Below are positions 1 to 9,151 of a stretch of 21,576 nt of DNA, one piece after another (within the stretch, counting starts at the first letter, position 1; every line of letters starts with the position of its first letter). The notes beneath the pieces are model-generated. The model searched no databases. It was not told where the DNA came from and saw only the letters and a program-made list of their open reading frames with translations. Both the position numbers and the translations under genes were made by a program. Source of the DNA: Zelonia costaricensis (Eukaryota; Euglenozoa; Kinetoplastea; Trypanosomatida; Trypanosomatidae); contig JASAOO010003093.1 of assembly GCA_030849075.1 (NCBI GenBank), positions 1 through 21,576 of the forward strand. The letters are read 5' to 3'.

Positions 1-373
1 CGTAAGGCACGCAAGCAACGATGAAGAAAGTGAGACTGCAGAGAGGGACGCATGCGATATGTCTTGACAGCTTGCTGGATGGCACAACCGCACCGCAAAT
101 GCGGTACAACAAGCACACGCACGCACACGGTCCGCTCCCACTCGCCTAACGCCCCACCCTCCTCCCTCCTTCGTAGGGTGAGGAGTGCGCGCTCTACTTG
201 CCTCTGCGCACTAGGCACATGAGAAGGTGACTACGTGTGTGCGCTGGTGTTTCTCCCTCCTCCCTCAGCGCATGTTTGTCCTCGCCGGCACAGCAAGCCC
301 CCTCGGCGCAGCGGCGTCACGACAGCGAAGATGCCCGTGTACTCGACTCCCCCCTATCCGTACGTGTGGCATG
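1..373. other. Intergenic region, probably 3' flank of an upstream gene
   Basis: No open frame here has coding character. The stretch contains several ATGs on the + strand, unlike the ATG-free leaders seen just before each gene, so it is more likely the 3' UTR of a gene left of the window plus spacer. A short inverted repeat (accgca / tgcggt, 2-base centre) lies at 92-105. Nothing else recognisable was seen. Confidence 0.5.
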
Positions 374-639
374 CTTCTCTTGTCCCGCTCCGCGTGACCC
401 TTTACGCCTCTTCCGGTACGACGACCCTCCTTTCTCTGCCCCCCCCCTTTTCATCACCTCCCTGCGCTCTCCCACCCGCCACACTCTCCGCCTCAGCTCG
501 CGTTGTTCTTCCGTGAGGATCCACCGTCTCCTGCGCGTCCGTTTACTTCGATAGAGCCGCGACAAGTACTTGCGCGGTGCCTTGGCGTNCCCCCCCCCCC
601 GCACACCCTTCCCCACCACCGCACGAACGAACGCGCGCG
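374..639 (+). promoter_or_regulatory. Leader of the IFT80 gene with predicted trans-splice acceptor at 495-496
   Basis: A C/T-rich tract from about 421 to 494 ends in an AG at 495-496, the usual form of a spliced-leader acceptor in trypanosomatids. The last upstream ATG is at 371-373. None occurs between the AG and the chosen start at 640, so the first AUG of the predicted mRNA is the gene start (leader about 143 bases). An undetermined base (n) sits at 589 next to a run of C. The acceptor is inferred from sequence form only. Confidence 0.5.
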
Positions 640-2994
640 ATGCGGCTCAACATCACGGCCGCGAAGGAGCGGCACGGCGAGGCGTGCACGACCGTCGCCG
701 TCTCCCTCAACGGCGACATCATCAGCGGCAGCGACGACTACACGGTGCGCCGGTGGAACGCGAACGGCGAGGCGCTCGGGGTGGTCAAGGAGTTCGACAG
801 CTGCGTGACCTTCGTGACATGGGTGCCGACTGCAGGGCGCGGGGCCCGGCTGGCGCGCGGCGCCGGCGCCGAGACGCGCGAGGGTCGCGACAACTGCCTC
901 GTCGCTTGCGCGGATGGCTGCTTCACCTTCCTGAACACGGCGAGCGGCCGCGTGGAGCGCACAATCGAGGCCCACGTGGGCAGCATCACGGCAATGGTGT
1001 ACGCCGCCGACGGCTCCTCGATCATCACGGCTGGCGAGGACGGGTGCGTGAAGGTGTGGTCGCAGGCCGGCATCCCGCGCGCGACGCTGGCGAACGCCGG
1101 TCGCTGCATCACCGCGCTGTGCTGGGGCACCGAGGCGACGGAGCTGGGCGGCGACTGCGTCCTCTACGCGACTGGCAGCGACGTCGTCATCAAGCCGCTG
1201 AACCCGGCGATGAAGAAGCAGATCAAGTGGAAGGCGCACAACGGTGTCGTGCTGTGCGCGGACTGGTCGCGCATGAGCGGCATGATCGTGACGGGCGGCG
1301 AGGACGGTGTCTACAAGGTCTGGGACCCGTACGGCCGCAGCATCTTCGTCTCCGCCGCGGGTGAGCATCCCATCACGTCTGTCCGCTTCGCCGCCGACGG
1401 CGAGAGCTTCGCGGTCGGCTCCTTCATGAACGTGCGCGTGTGCGACAAGACGGGCTGGAGCCACTCGTACGAGCGCACGACGGAGGGCAGCGCGATGGCG
1501 GTTGACTGGATGCCGGACGGCACGCAGATGATTCTCGGCAACGGCACGGGCGCCCTGACGATTGCGCAGATTGTGGACCGCAAGGTCCGGTGGGGGCAGT
1601 ACAGCGTGACGCTGGTGGACAGCCGCCGGCTGACGGTGCAGGACGTCGAGAAGGACACGGTGCAGGAGCTGGAGCAGGCGGACAAGGTCATCAAGCTGGA
1701 GCTGGGCTGCGGCCACCTTGTGGTGTGCACGACGACACAGTGCTGTTGCTACGCAATGGAGCGGCTGAACGCGCCGGTGCAGTTCGACCTGCGCGACCCC
1801 GTCATCTCCATCATTCTCGGCGCACGGCAGTTTCTCCTGGGCGACTGCGGGCAAGGGCTGCAGGTGTACTCGTACGAGGGCCGCCAGATCAGCGTGCTGC
1901 GCCTGCAGGTGACGCTGAAGCCGGAGATCATGACGACGAGTCTGCTCTCGCTCTCGCCTGACACGGTTGCGGTGCGCAACCCGGCTGACGCCAACCGCAT
2001 CCTCTTCTTCGACGTGAACAGCGGCAAGCCGTTCGAGGAGGCGACGGTGGCACACCACCTCGGCATCCTCTCGGTGCACCTCTCGCAGGCGGGCTCGATG
2101 CACGACCGCAAGGTGGCCTTCATCGACCGCAACAACGACCTCTACTTCGGACCCGTGCACACCAAGCTGGGCTTCCACAAGCTGTCCACCATGACGACGA
2201 GCGTGGCCTGGCACGACACCCACGAGACTCTCGTCGCCATCGCGGACGGGCGCCTCACCACGTGGTACTACCCGTCCACCGTCTTCGCCGACCGCGACCT
2301 CCTCCCCCTCACCCGCACCGTGCGCGACGACGGGCAGGCCGACTTCACACGCAACGACCGCATCACCCACTTCTACCACACCCGCGTCCTCGTGCGCCGC
2401 GGCGGCGACGGCGCGCTGCTGACGCTGCCGGCCTCGCCGTACCCAGTGATGATCTTCCAGCTTGTGACGCAGAAAAACAACTGGGAGGGCGCGACGCGGC
2501 TGGCGCGGTTCCTGAAGGACCGCCTCCTGTGGGCCGTGCTGACCGCGCTGGCGCTGCGGGCCGGCGAGCTGAACGTCGCCGAGGTGGGCTACGGTGCGCT
2601 GAGCGACTTGGCCAAGGTGCGGTACGTCCACGACATCAAGAACATCCCGGCCCCCGAGGCGCGTCAGGCGGAGCTGGCCCTCTTCCAGCACCGCACCGCC
2701 GAGGCGGAGCGCATCCTGCTGCAGGCCGGCCTCGTCTACCGCTGCATCGACATGAACACGCGGCTGTGCAAGTGGGATCGGGCGCTGGAGATTGCCAAGG
2801 AGCGCAAGACGCACGTCGACACGGTGCTCGGCCGCCGTGAGCGCTACATGCAGGAGGTGTCCCAGAAGGAGACGCTGACGGCCTTCAAGGAGCTCAGCGG
2901 CAAGGTGAAGATCGATTGGGCCGTGATCGACGAGAAGGTGAAGCAGGAGGCCGTCAAGGAGGCGGAGCGGCCGAACGCGAAGCCCTACGCGTAG
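640..2994 (+). CDS. IFT80: Intraflagellar transport protein 80 (IFT-B subunit, WD40 repeats)
   Basis: This encodes a 784-residue protein, close to the 777 residues of human IFT80. IFT80 is a peripheral IFT-B subunit that carries cargo along the axoneme during flagellum assembly. It opens with MRLNI, near the human MRLKI. WD-type strand ends are visible at 31-40 (SDDYTVRRWN), 132-140 (GEDGCVKVW) and 221-229 (EDGVYKVWD). The block around 242-272 (EHPITSV...FAVGSF...CDKTGW) is a family hallmark. Later family-like segments include DRKVAFIDRNNDLYF, TWYYPSTVFADRDLLP and, in the helical C-terminal part, LLQAGLVY and KTHVDTVLGRR. I chose 640 because it is the first ATG after the predicted acceptor and matches the family N-terminus; the open frame continues upstream to 577 only with a GTG through the n-containing C-run. 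The long antisense frame over this gene is a GC-bias shadow. Confidence 0.96.
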   Translation: MRLNITAAKERHGEACTTVAVSLNGDIISGSDDYTVRRWNANGEALGVVKEFDSCVTFVTWVPTAGRGARLARGAGAETREGRDNCLVACADGCFTFLNTASGRVERTIEAHVGSITAMVYAADGSSIITAGEDGCVKVWSQAGIPRATLANAGRCITALCWGTEATELGGDCVLYATGSDVVIKPLNPAMKKQIKWKAHNGVVLCADWSRMSGMIVTGGEDGVYKVWDPYGRSIFVSAAGEHPITSVRFAADGESFAVGSFMNVRVCDKTGWSHSYERTTEGSAMAVDWMPDGTQMILGNGTGALTIAQIVDRKVRWGQYSVTLVDSRRLTVQDVEKDTVQELEQADKVIKLELGCGHLVVCTTTQCCCYAMERLNAPVQFDLRDPVISIILGARQFLLGDCGQGLQVYSYEGRQISVLRLQVTLKPEIMTTSLLSLSPDTVAVRNPADANRILFFDVNSGKPFEEATVAHHLGILSVHLSQAGSMHDRKVAFIDRNNDLYFGPVHTKLGFHKLSTMTTSVAWHDTHETLVAIADGRLTTWYYPSTVFADRDLLPLTRTVRDDGQADFTRNDRITHFYHTRVLVRRGGDGALLTLPASPYPVMIFQLVTQKNNWEGATRLARFLKDRLLWAVLTALALRAGELNVAEVGYGALSDLAKVRYVHDIKNIPAPEARQAELALFQHRTAEAERILLQAGLVYRCIDMNTRLCKWDRALEIAKERKTHVDTVLGRRERYMQEVSQKETLTAFKELSGKVKIDWAVIDEKVKQEAVKEAERPNAKPYA

Positions 2995-3685
2995 GGCACA
3001 CGCACGCCTCGCGAGTTGGTGCGTACGTGCGTACGTGCGTGTGAGTGTGTGTGAGAGGGCAGCGGTGCAAAGGCGCGCAGCTCCCCTGATGCTGGGGTGT
3101 TTGCCGTGTGGCTGCCACGTAGCCGTGCCTGGCTTGGATGTAACTTAGAGCCTCTCCTCTCGTCGTTCGTCTTTCTCGTTTGCGTCTTCGCTTGGCTGCC
3201 TCCGTCGCCCCCGCCCCCCTCTGGCGGGCAGGGCGGCCCTACGCCCATGTGCCCACTCGCGCGCACAAGCGACATTCTCAAAGAAGAAGAGGAAGAACGC
3301 AGTGCGGTGTTTCCATGCAAGCGTGAGAGCAGACGCGTGCGGGTATGCACCATTCTGCGCGTCCGGACGCAGCGCCGGCGTGGAAACTGAAGACCGTGCT
3401 CATGGCGTGTGTTGCAGTGAGAGTAGCTTCACAGAGGCCACTCGATTCTTCTTTTCCTTTTCCAGAGGCGGCTGCATGGGCGAGTCACCGCAGTGTGTTC
3501 TTCTCGAGAGCGGAGCACTTCCTTGCTCGCCGCGCTCCGCTTGCACGCGCGTCCGTCGTCGCCTCACATCCCGCACCCCCTGTGCAACATGCGATGCCGC
3601 TCTCCTCACTCTCCCTCTGCCCCTGCGCCTTCCACCCCTCCCCGCTTCCACCACACGTTCGATTCTCCCGGCCACATGCTGGATG
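2995..3685. other. Intergenic: 3' flank of IFT80
   Basis: No coding signal is seen. An 8-base tandem based on gtgcgtac lies near 3020-3041 and a short purine-rich patch near 3279-3300. ATGs are present on the + strand, as in other 3' flanks of this window. The polyadenylation site cannot be read directly, because in trypanosomatids it is set by the downstream splice site. Confidence 0.5.
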
Positions 3686-3800
3686 TGCGCCGTACCCCCG
3701 CCCCTCCCAGCACGACAGAACCGGCTGCGAACCCCCACCTCCCGCTCCCCCTTTGCCCTCTCTCTCCTTCCTTCCCCCCTCCTGCTGCTCCGTGTCCTCC

Positions 3801-3844
<44 letters not shown>

Positions 3845-3924
3845 GCGTCGCACACCGGTGCCTCTTTCTCCCTTTTTGCGACTTCGCAGACAACTTCCCC
3901 CCCCTTACCTCACCAGCGACAGCC
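3686..3924 (+). promoter_or_regulatory. Leader of the calcyphosine-like gene with two predicted splice acceptors
   Basis: The stretch has no ATG before the gene start at 3925. There are two plausible acceptors. AG 3844-3845 directly follows an (AC)18 repeat that separates it from a polypyrimidine tract at about 3760-3798. AG 3888-3889 follows the tract at 3861-3877 and would give a leader of only 35 bases. The second looks stronger. Acceptor use is inferred, not shown. Confidence 0.5.
3805..3840. repeat. (AC)18 microsatellite
   Basis: Eighteen uninterrupted AC units end immediately before the tgcag of a possible splice acceptor. Frames that cross it give His-Thr repeats, which marks them as non-coding. 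Such tracts are common in Leishmania spacers and vary in length. Confidence 0.97.
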
Positions 3925-5295
3925 ATGATCGGCGGCGAGTACAAAAAGGAGCGCTTCAGCGAGCGGCTGACGCTGGCGCAGAACCAGCCCAAGAACCGCG
4001 GCTACCTGCCGGGCACCCACCTAAAGACGGGCGGCTACGGCACCGGCACCCTCATGGGCAACTGGAGCGAGGAGCGGTCGGATGCGGGGTACTACGACGG
4101 CAAGGCGGTGGTCGCCTCGGGCCTGCGCGCACCGTGGAGCACCACGTACCGGGAGATGGTGCAGAACGTCGCCGCGCCGTCGAGTTTCTCGGATGAGACG
4201 GCGCTTTCGGAGGCGGGCAGCAGCCCGCATGCGAGCGCGAACCGCAAGGCCGCCACGGCGCACTGCGACCGCTCGCAGTTCTCGCAGCAAACCTTCATGG
4301 TCATCGAGAACCACACGGAGCGCTCTTACCCGGCCCACCAGCCGCACCTCGACCCTGCGTGGCAGGAGACGGTGCGCGGCACCCACCAGACGACGATCAA
4401 GACCTCCTATACCCACCCCGACGTGCGGCGACAGGAGGTGAAGGCGTACGTGCCCCCGGTGCTGGGCGGCAAGCCGTCGTCGCAGTCCACCGGCGTCCTG
4501 CTCCGCCTGCGCCGCCAGCTCGAGCTCGCGCAAGAGGCCGACGCACCGGCCACGTCCGCCGCGTCGGCGTTCCCCGGCAACGTCATCCGCTCCGTCCGCA
4601 TGGCGCTCGCCGCGGCGTGCACCGACCCCGCTGGCAACGTGAACGCGGAGGAGCTGCAGGATGGCTTCGCCGCTGCCGGGGTGTCGGCAGAGCCGGCCGA
4701 GTGCGTGGCGCTGCTGCGCTACTTCGACCGCGAGGGCCACCAGACCGCGCCGTACAGCGACATTGTGGAGGCGCTGCGGGGCGAGCTGAACAGCCGCCGC
4801 GCCGACCTTGTCGAGAGCGTCTACGCCCACCTGCGCGCCCTCAGCCCCGACGGAGTGGTGCGGCTCGACCGGCTCGTCGAGTGGATCGACGTGGCGCAGC
4901 TCCCGACCGTGCAGTCCGGCGCCGTCACCGCCGACGCGGCGCGGCACGCCTTCGCCGTGCAGTGGGACACTCGATCGCCGGCCGCGCACATCACGCCGCA
5001 GCGCTTCACCGCGTTCTTCGCCGATGCCTCCTTCGAGATTCCGCTGGACAACACGTTCGAGCGGACGCTGCGCGACATCTGGCACATGAGCGGCGGTCGC
5101 GGCATCTGCGAGAACGCGTCGTGCCGGCGGGTGGAGGTGGTGCACACAAGCGGGCGCGTCACGCAGAACGAAATCGTGAATGACCTTCTCATCAAGAGCG
5201 ACGACCCGGCGGCGCTGGAGGCGCAGATGCGCGCCAACCTGGCCAAGCAGGGCATCAAGGACGTCCGATCGCTGCGCATCATCTCACCAGCGTAG
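3925..5295 (+). CDS. Calcyphosine-like protein with degenerate EF-hands, probable flagellar protein
   Basis: This 456-residue protein was not recognised by name. Residues 1-75 carry a Gly/Tyr-rich conserved-looking segment (GYLPGTHLKTGGYGTG, 26-41). Residues about 220-390 follow the order of the calcyphosine (CAPS/CAPSL) family: EELQDGF near 242-248, RYFDREG 265-271, EALRGEL 282-288, LPTVQSG 326-332, then FTAFF and TLRDIW. Four EF-hand positions can be laid out (loops near 234-245, 268-279, 307-318, 348-359), but most calcium-ligand positions are not acidic, so binding is doubtful. A C-terminal tail of about 65 residues continues past the usual family end. Many CAPS-like proteins are ciliary, so an axonemal role is inferred. 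I chose 3925 because it is the first ATG after the predicted acceptor; extending the frame upstream would translate the (AC)n repeat. Confidence 0.85.
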   Translation: MIGGEYKKERFSERLTLAQNQPKNRGYLPGTHLKTGGYGTGTLMGNWSEERSDAGYYDGKAVVASGLRAPWSTTYREMVQNVAAPSSFSDETALSEAGSSPHASANRKAATAHCDRSQFSQQTFMVIENHTERSYPAHQPHLDPAWQETVRGTHQTTIKTSYTHPDVRRQEVKAYVPPVLGGKPSSQSTGVLLRLRRQLELAQEADAPATSAASAFPGNVIRSVRMALAAACTDPAGNVNAEELQDGFAAAGVSAEPAECVALLRYFDREGHQTAPYSDIVEALRGELNSRRADLVESVYAHLRALSPDGVVRLDRLVEWIDVAQLPTVQSGAVTADAARHAFAVQWDTRSPAAHITPQRFTAFFADASFEIPLDNTFERTLRDIWHMSGGRGICENASCRRVEVVHTSGRVTQNEIVNDLLIKSDDPAALEAQMRANLAKQGIKDVRSLRIISPA

Positions 5296-6021
5296 CGACG
5301 CCCCCGGCAGCGGTGTGTCAGGACAAGATGGGCAGAACTGCGGCTGTCTGTGTGTGTGTGTGTGTGTAGTTATGTCGGTGCGCTCCTCCTTCCCCTCTCC
5401 GTATCTCTGCTCTCTCGAAGCTCCGCGTCCTTGCGCTTGCACGCGTGCGGCGGACTCTGTCACGTATGGGATCGTCTCTCTTCAATTCTTGATCAGCTCT
5501 GTTCAACCACGTCTCTCCGTTACTCTCTGTCTGTATCGCATACACGCCTTGTCTGGGGTCGGCGCGGCGGAAGCGCCGCGCCACGTGTGAGATGGGCCGC
5601 GACGAGAGACTCATGTACATTAAAGAAAAGGGGGAAGGGTCGCACCCCCTCCCCCCCACCGCAGCGGCGGTGCAGCCGCGCCCCACTTCTCACTTACACA
5701 GCATCAAACACGCGACACAAGCAAACACAAGCTGAAAGGAAAGAAAAATAGGAACGGCGAGATGGACACCGAAAGGCCGCCATTGTGGCGTCGATGTGAA
5801 GCCTGGCCGTGCAGGAACTACCCGTTCTCGAGGACAGGTCCCGACGTAGCGTTGTCCCCCCCCTTCGCCTCAGTGCTGCCAGCTCTACTGTGCCCGACGG
5901 TCCGCACCGTAGCAGCTGGCGAAGGAAAACACAATGCGCAGGGCGGTGGGGACGACGACCACATGGCACAGGGACGCATCCCCACATCCTGGCGGCCCTG
6001 CCTGTGCGCAACCCTCAGATG
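5296..6021. other. Intergenic: 3' flank of the calcyphosine-like gene
   Basis: No coding signal is seen. A (TG)9 tract lies at 5349-5367 shortly after the stop. The + strand carries many ATGs, for example near 5328, 5371, 5590, 5762 and 6019. The right part holds the SIDER-like segment listed separately. Confidence 0.5.
5349..5367. repeat. (TG)9 microsatellite
   Basis: A perfect TG run lies 53 bases after the stop codon of the calcyphosine-like gene, within its presumed 3' UTR. Confidence 0.95.
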
Positions 6022-6075
6022 ACACAGCCCGCTTGTTGTCACCCTGTCTGGGTGGTGCGCTTTCCGTAGTGTGCG
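5760..6075. mobile_element. Possible SIDER-type degenerate retroposon remnant
   Basis: This roughly 300-base segment has mixed base composition, in contrast to the simple C/T-rich spacer around it. It sits in a presumed 3' UTR, the usual place for Leishmania SIDER2 elements. The wording of the stretch at about 5885-6050 feels familiar from Leishmania dispersed repeats, but this is memory only: I cannot align it, I see no clear target-site duplication, and the boundaries and orientation are guesses. An A-rich stretch at 5699-5755 lies just upstream. A unique 3' UTR segment is the main alternative. Confidence 0.35.
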
Positions 6076-6835
6076 GACTCACCCTCCACTCTTCTCCGTG
6101 CCCCCCTTTTCCGCTGCCTTACACGGTACTCAGTGAGCGCATCCACCAGAGAGAACATCAGCAGACAACCGGCAGCGGATCCCCCTCCTCCGCCTTTGCC
6201 ACTTCTCCTTCCACCAGCGCGCAAGTCAGGTAACGACAAGCCGCTTCCGGGTGCTACGCGACGCCGAAGGTGCATCACGCCAACACACACACACACACAC
6301 ACACGCAAACGCAGAACAAGGTGACCCTTTTCTCCCCTGCCTTTTCTACACTCCTCCTTCGCCTCCTCTCCCTCGCCATCGCCACCGCCCCTCACGCGTC
6401 AAGTGGACCACAGGTGCGTTTGGTGAGCCGACCATCCCTAAGGAAAGGCCAACAAAGAGAGCTGCACGAGGAGTACGCGTCGGTGCTGCCGCAGCTCGAC
6501 TTCTTTTCTCTTTCCGTGCGGCCCCCCCCCCCCCAACACAAGTCCCTCCCCTCTCTCCTCTTTCGTTTCTTTCTAACCTAACGCACGGCGCTTACCCACA
6601 GAGGACGAGGTTGACACCACAGAGTGGAAGCGCAGGAGCACGACTTCTCCAGTTTCCCTGACGTCCCCGCCCCTCCCTTCCTCCTTCCTCTCGACCACGC
6701 CGATCGATCGATCAACTACCACCTTTCCTTGGCTCACATACGCCCTGCGCAGAGGCTTTGGTCACCCCCCTACCCCTGACAAGTACCAGCCTCTTTCTCA
6801 TCGTATCCGTGTGCTTCTCCCCTGTTGTGTACACC
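6022..6835 (+). promoter_or_regulatory. ATG-free leader region of the lipoyl synthase gene
   Basis: No ATG occurs on the + strand between the one at 6019-6021 and the gene start at 6836. Candidate splice acceptors are AG 6228-6229 (after the C/T tract at 6181-6213), AG 6751-6752 and AG 6788-6789. The last two would give leaders of about 83 and 46 bases. An (AC)11 tract lies at 6283-6304, a run of 13 C at 6522-6534 and a short gatc tandem near 6702-6713. The long ATG-free stretch suggests that a more upstream acceptor may also be used. Confidence 0.45.
6283..6304. repeat. (AC)11 microsatellite
   Basis: This is a perfect AC run inside the ATG-free region before the lipoyl synthase gene. Confidence 0.95.
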
Positions 6836-8089
6836 ATGTTGCGCCGTGGTGCATCGCTGCTCTGCAGCGTGGCGGCGCCGAGCCGCGCATCCCCGATGGC
6901 CGCCGCTGCCGCCGCCGCCGTCGCGGCCGAGGGCCCCGCTGGGAGTGCGAGGGCGACGAGCAGCCTCATGGCGGATGTGGACAAGAAGGATCCGCAGTAC
7001 CGGCAGATTTTTCTGGAGCGGTTCCGCAACAAGCTGCAGGCGGACAAGACCGGCATGAATGACTTGGACAGCTTCGTCGAGCAGCCGGAGGGCCCGACGC
7101 CGTCGGCCGCGTCCGTCGGGCCCATCAAGCGCGGGAGCGAGCCGCTGCCGCCGTGGCTGAAGCTGAAGGTGCCCAAGGGCATGACGCACCGCCCACGCTT
7201 CAACCGCATCCGCCGCAGCATGCGCGAGAAGAAGCTGTCGACGGTGTGCGAGGAGGCCAAGTGTCCGAACATTGGCGAGTGCTGGGGTGGCGGCGAGGAC
7301 GACAACACGGCAACCGCCACGATCATGGTGATGGGCTCGCACTGCACGCGCGGGTGCCGCTTCTGCTCGGTGCTGACGAGCCGCCGCCCACCACCACTCG
7401 ACCCGCAGGAGCCGGAGAAAGTCGCCTCCGCGGTGGGGGAGATGGGCGTGGACTACATCGTCATGACGATGGTCGACCGCGACGACCTGCCAGACGGCGG
7501 TGCCACGCATGTGGGGCGCTGCGTGCACACGATCAAGGAGCAGAACCCCGAGGTCATGCTGGAGGCCCTCGTTGGCGACTTTCACGGCGACCTCAAGCTT
7601 GTCGAGCAGATTGCGGCGACGCCGCTGAGCGTGTACGCGCACAACATCGAGTGTGTTGAGCGCATCACCCCCCGAGTGCGGGACCGCCGCGCGACGTACG
7701 CGCAGTCGCTGCGCACGCTGGAGCACGTAACCAAGTGGACGAATGGCCGGCTGCTCACCAAGAGCAGCATTATGCTTGGTCTCGGCGAGGAGGAGGCGGA
7801 GGTGCGGCAGACACTGCGCGACCTGCGCAACGCGGGTGTGTCGGCCGTGACGCTGGGCCAGTACCTGCAGCCCTCCCGCACGCGTCTGAAGGTGTCCCGC
7901 TACGCACACCCGACGGAGTTCGAGATGTGGGAGAAGGAGGCGATGGAGATGGGCTTCCTCTACTGCGCCTCTGGCCCGATGGTGCGCAGCTCCTACCGCG
8001 CCGGTGAGTACTACATCAAGAGCATCGTGAAGCAGCGCCAGAGTGCCGAGAGCGCTGAGGCGGCCACCGCGGCCGTTCCCGCGGCGTGA
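6836..8089 (+). CDS. LIAS (lipA): Lipoyl synthase, mitochondrial (radical SAM)
   Basis: This 417-residue enzyme inserts two sulfur atoms at C6 and C8 of octanoyl groups bound to the E2 subunits of 2-oxoacid dehydrogenases and to glycine cleavage H protein. All family signatures are present. The auxiliary [4Fe-4S] cysteines are C138, C143 and C149 ([12 protein letters not shown]). The radical-SAM motif is C170, C174 and C177 (CTRGCRFC). The C-terminal RSSY is at 384-387, whose serine ligates the auxiliary cluster. The N-terminus ([10 protein letters not shown], then an Ala-rich stretch with few acidic residues to about 46) looks like a mitochondrial presequence. The start at 6836 is the first ATG after the predicted acceptors; upstream in-frame extension uses a non-ATG codon. 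A Met at 21 is a less likely alternative start. No break or missing motif was seen. Confidence 0.97.
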   Translation: MLRRGASLLCSVAAPSRASPMAAAAAAAVAAEGPAGSARATSSLMADVDKKDPQYRQIFLERFRNKLQADKTGMNDLDSFVEQPEGPTPSAASVGPIKRGSEPLPPWLKLKVPKGMTHRPRFNRIRRSMREKKLSTVCEEAKCPNIGECWGGGEDDNTATATIMVMGSHCTRGCRFCSVLTSRRPPPLDPQEPEKVASAVGEMGVDYIVMTMVDRDDLPDGGATHVGRCVHTIKEQNPEVMLEALVGDFHGDLKLVEQIAATPLSVYAHNIECVERITPRVRDRRATYAQSLRTLEHVTKWTNGRLLTKSSIMLGLGEEEAEVRQTLRDLRNAGVSAVTLGQYLQPSRTRLKVSRYAHPTEFEMWEKEAMEMGFLYCASGPMVRSSYRAGEYYIKSIVKQRQSAESAEAATAAVPAA

Positions 8090-8999
8090 GGGCAGTGGCT
8101 TGGACAAGAAAACCTCTCCGGTGCGCCCTGCTGGTCGGTGCTGTCGACCGCGTTGCTTACGTCGACACGTTCGCGCCCCCCGCCCCTTCCGCAGAAAGAA
8201 AAAAAGAAGAATGCATGGCCGCACCTCGTCCCTCCATTCACGCAGCTTGACTCTCCTCCACGGCAACGGAAGTGGTTACACACACACACACACGAATGCG
8301 ATGGGCCGTATGCGTGGCAAGAAGTGCGACGCATGGCTGCCCGGCGCTCGGCAGCGCAACTCCTCTTGTCTTGTCCCTTTTTCTTTTTGGCTTGCCGTGT
8401 GCGTGCGGCGTAGTTGTGGCGGTTGTTGTCGCTTTGCTGGTTTTGGGTTTTGTACGGCTTCGTTTGTCCCCCACCGCGGTGCGTGTTGACTACTGCATTG
8501 TGACTTTTTTTTTTCTCTTTCCCCGTGTCATGTTCTCCACTTCCTCCTTGTGTGCCATCGCACTTCTCCGCGTGCGTGCGTGTCTGTGTTGGTGTGTGTG
8601 TGTGCGTGTCCCTTCAGCAGTGCGCGAGTGCGTGCGTGCTCCTCTGTCCCGCTGTCTGAGCAATAGCTGAAGTGCCCTCGGCGGCTTGCTGCGACGTGCC
8701 GCACGACGGCACAAGCGACGGACTCAAGACCACAGAAAAGAAAGACGCTAGTGCGCCCACGCACCTCAGCCAAGCAGTGCTGCTCTGCCGTGCGGCGCAC
8801 GCGTTCACATGGCGAGTGGCTGTGTATACGTGCGTCTGTGCTGGGAAAAGAGAGGTTGGCGCGAGAGGCCGGTGCACACACGTGTTGGCCACGGAATCAC
8901 CCACGTGCCTTCAGTACCTCACAAGGCGGCAGTCGCATGGACAGCACCTAGATAGAGAAAGAGGGCCTGCCACGTGTGCAAGGCGCGCGTGCGGCAATG
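8090..8999. other. Intergenic: 3' flank of lipoyl synthase
   Basis: No coding signal is seen. An (AC)8 tract lies at 8278-8293 and T-rich or GT-rich tracts follow to about 8630. From about 8660 to 8990 the composition is mixed and less repetitive; I could not assign it. The + strand holds about ten ATGs (8211, 8215, 8296, 8301, 8310, 8333, 8530, 8809, 8937, 8997). This is a useful contrast with the ATG-free stretch that starts right after. Confidence 0.5.
8278..8293. repeat. (AC)8 microsatellite
   Basis: This is a perfect AC run in the presumed 3' UTR of lipoyl synthase. Confidence 0.93.
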
Positions 9000-9149
9000 T
9001 ATCCCTCTTCGTCCCCTGCAGTGCCGTCCCGATTGCCTGCCTCCTCCCCACTCTTCTCCCCCTCCCCTCCGTCCGTGTTGACTGCCGCTCCCTGTTGCCG
9101 TGCCTTTCCGCGTCGCACCTCTCTATTCTCCATCACCTCCTTCTCTCAC

Positions 9150-9151
9150 AG
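9150..9151 (+). promoter_or_regulatory. Predicted trans-splice acceptor AG (distal)
   Basis: A long pyrimidine-rich tract (about 9030-9149, ending ttctctcacag) precedes this AG, about 150 bases after the last free ATG at 8997. It is the most distal strong candidate for the kinase mRNA 5' end. A weaker one is AG 9020-9021. Confidence 0.4.

Noticed and set aside
92..105. Small hairpin accgca-aa-tgcggt
   Set aside because: A 6-base stem with a 2-base centre is too short and too common to call a terminator or regulatory element.
577..639. Upstream in-frame extension of IFT80
   Set aside because: It begins with GTG, crosses the n-containing C-run, and gives a Pro-rich segment absent from the family. 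The ATG at 640 matches the family N-terminus.
493..2814. 773-codon open frame on the minus strand across IFT80
   Set aside because: It is a GC-bias shadow of a clearly conserved sense gene. Its product is low-complexity Arg/His/Val-rich with no recognisable domain.
3493..3924. 144-residue N-terminal extension of the calcyphosine-like protein
   Set aside because: It would translate the polypyrimidine tract and (AC)18 as Pro/Ser and His-Thr repeats and begins upstream of the predicted splice site.
8660..8990. Second possible retroposon remnant
   Set aside because: The composition is mixed but nothing in it recalled a known element, and no boundaries or repeats were visible.
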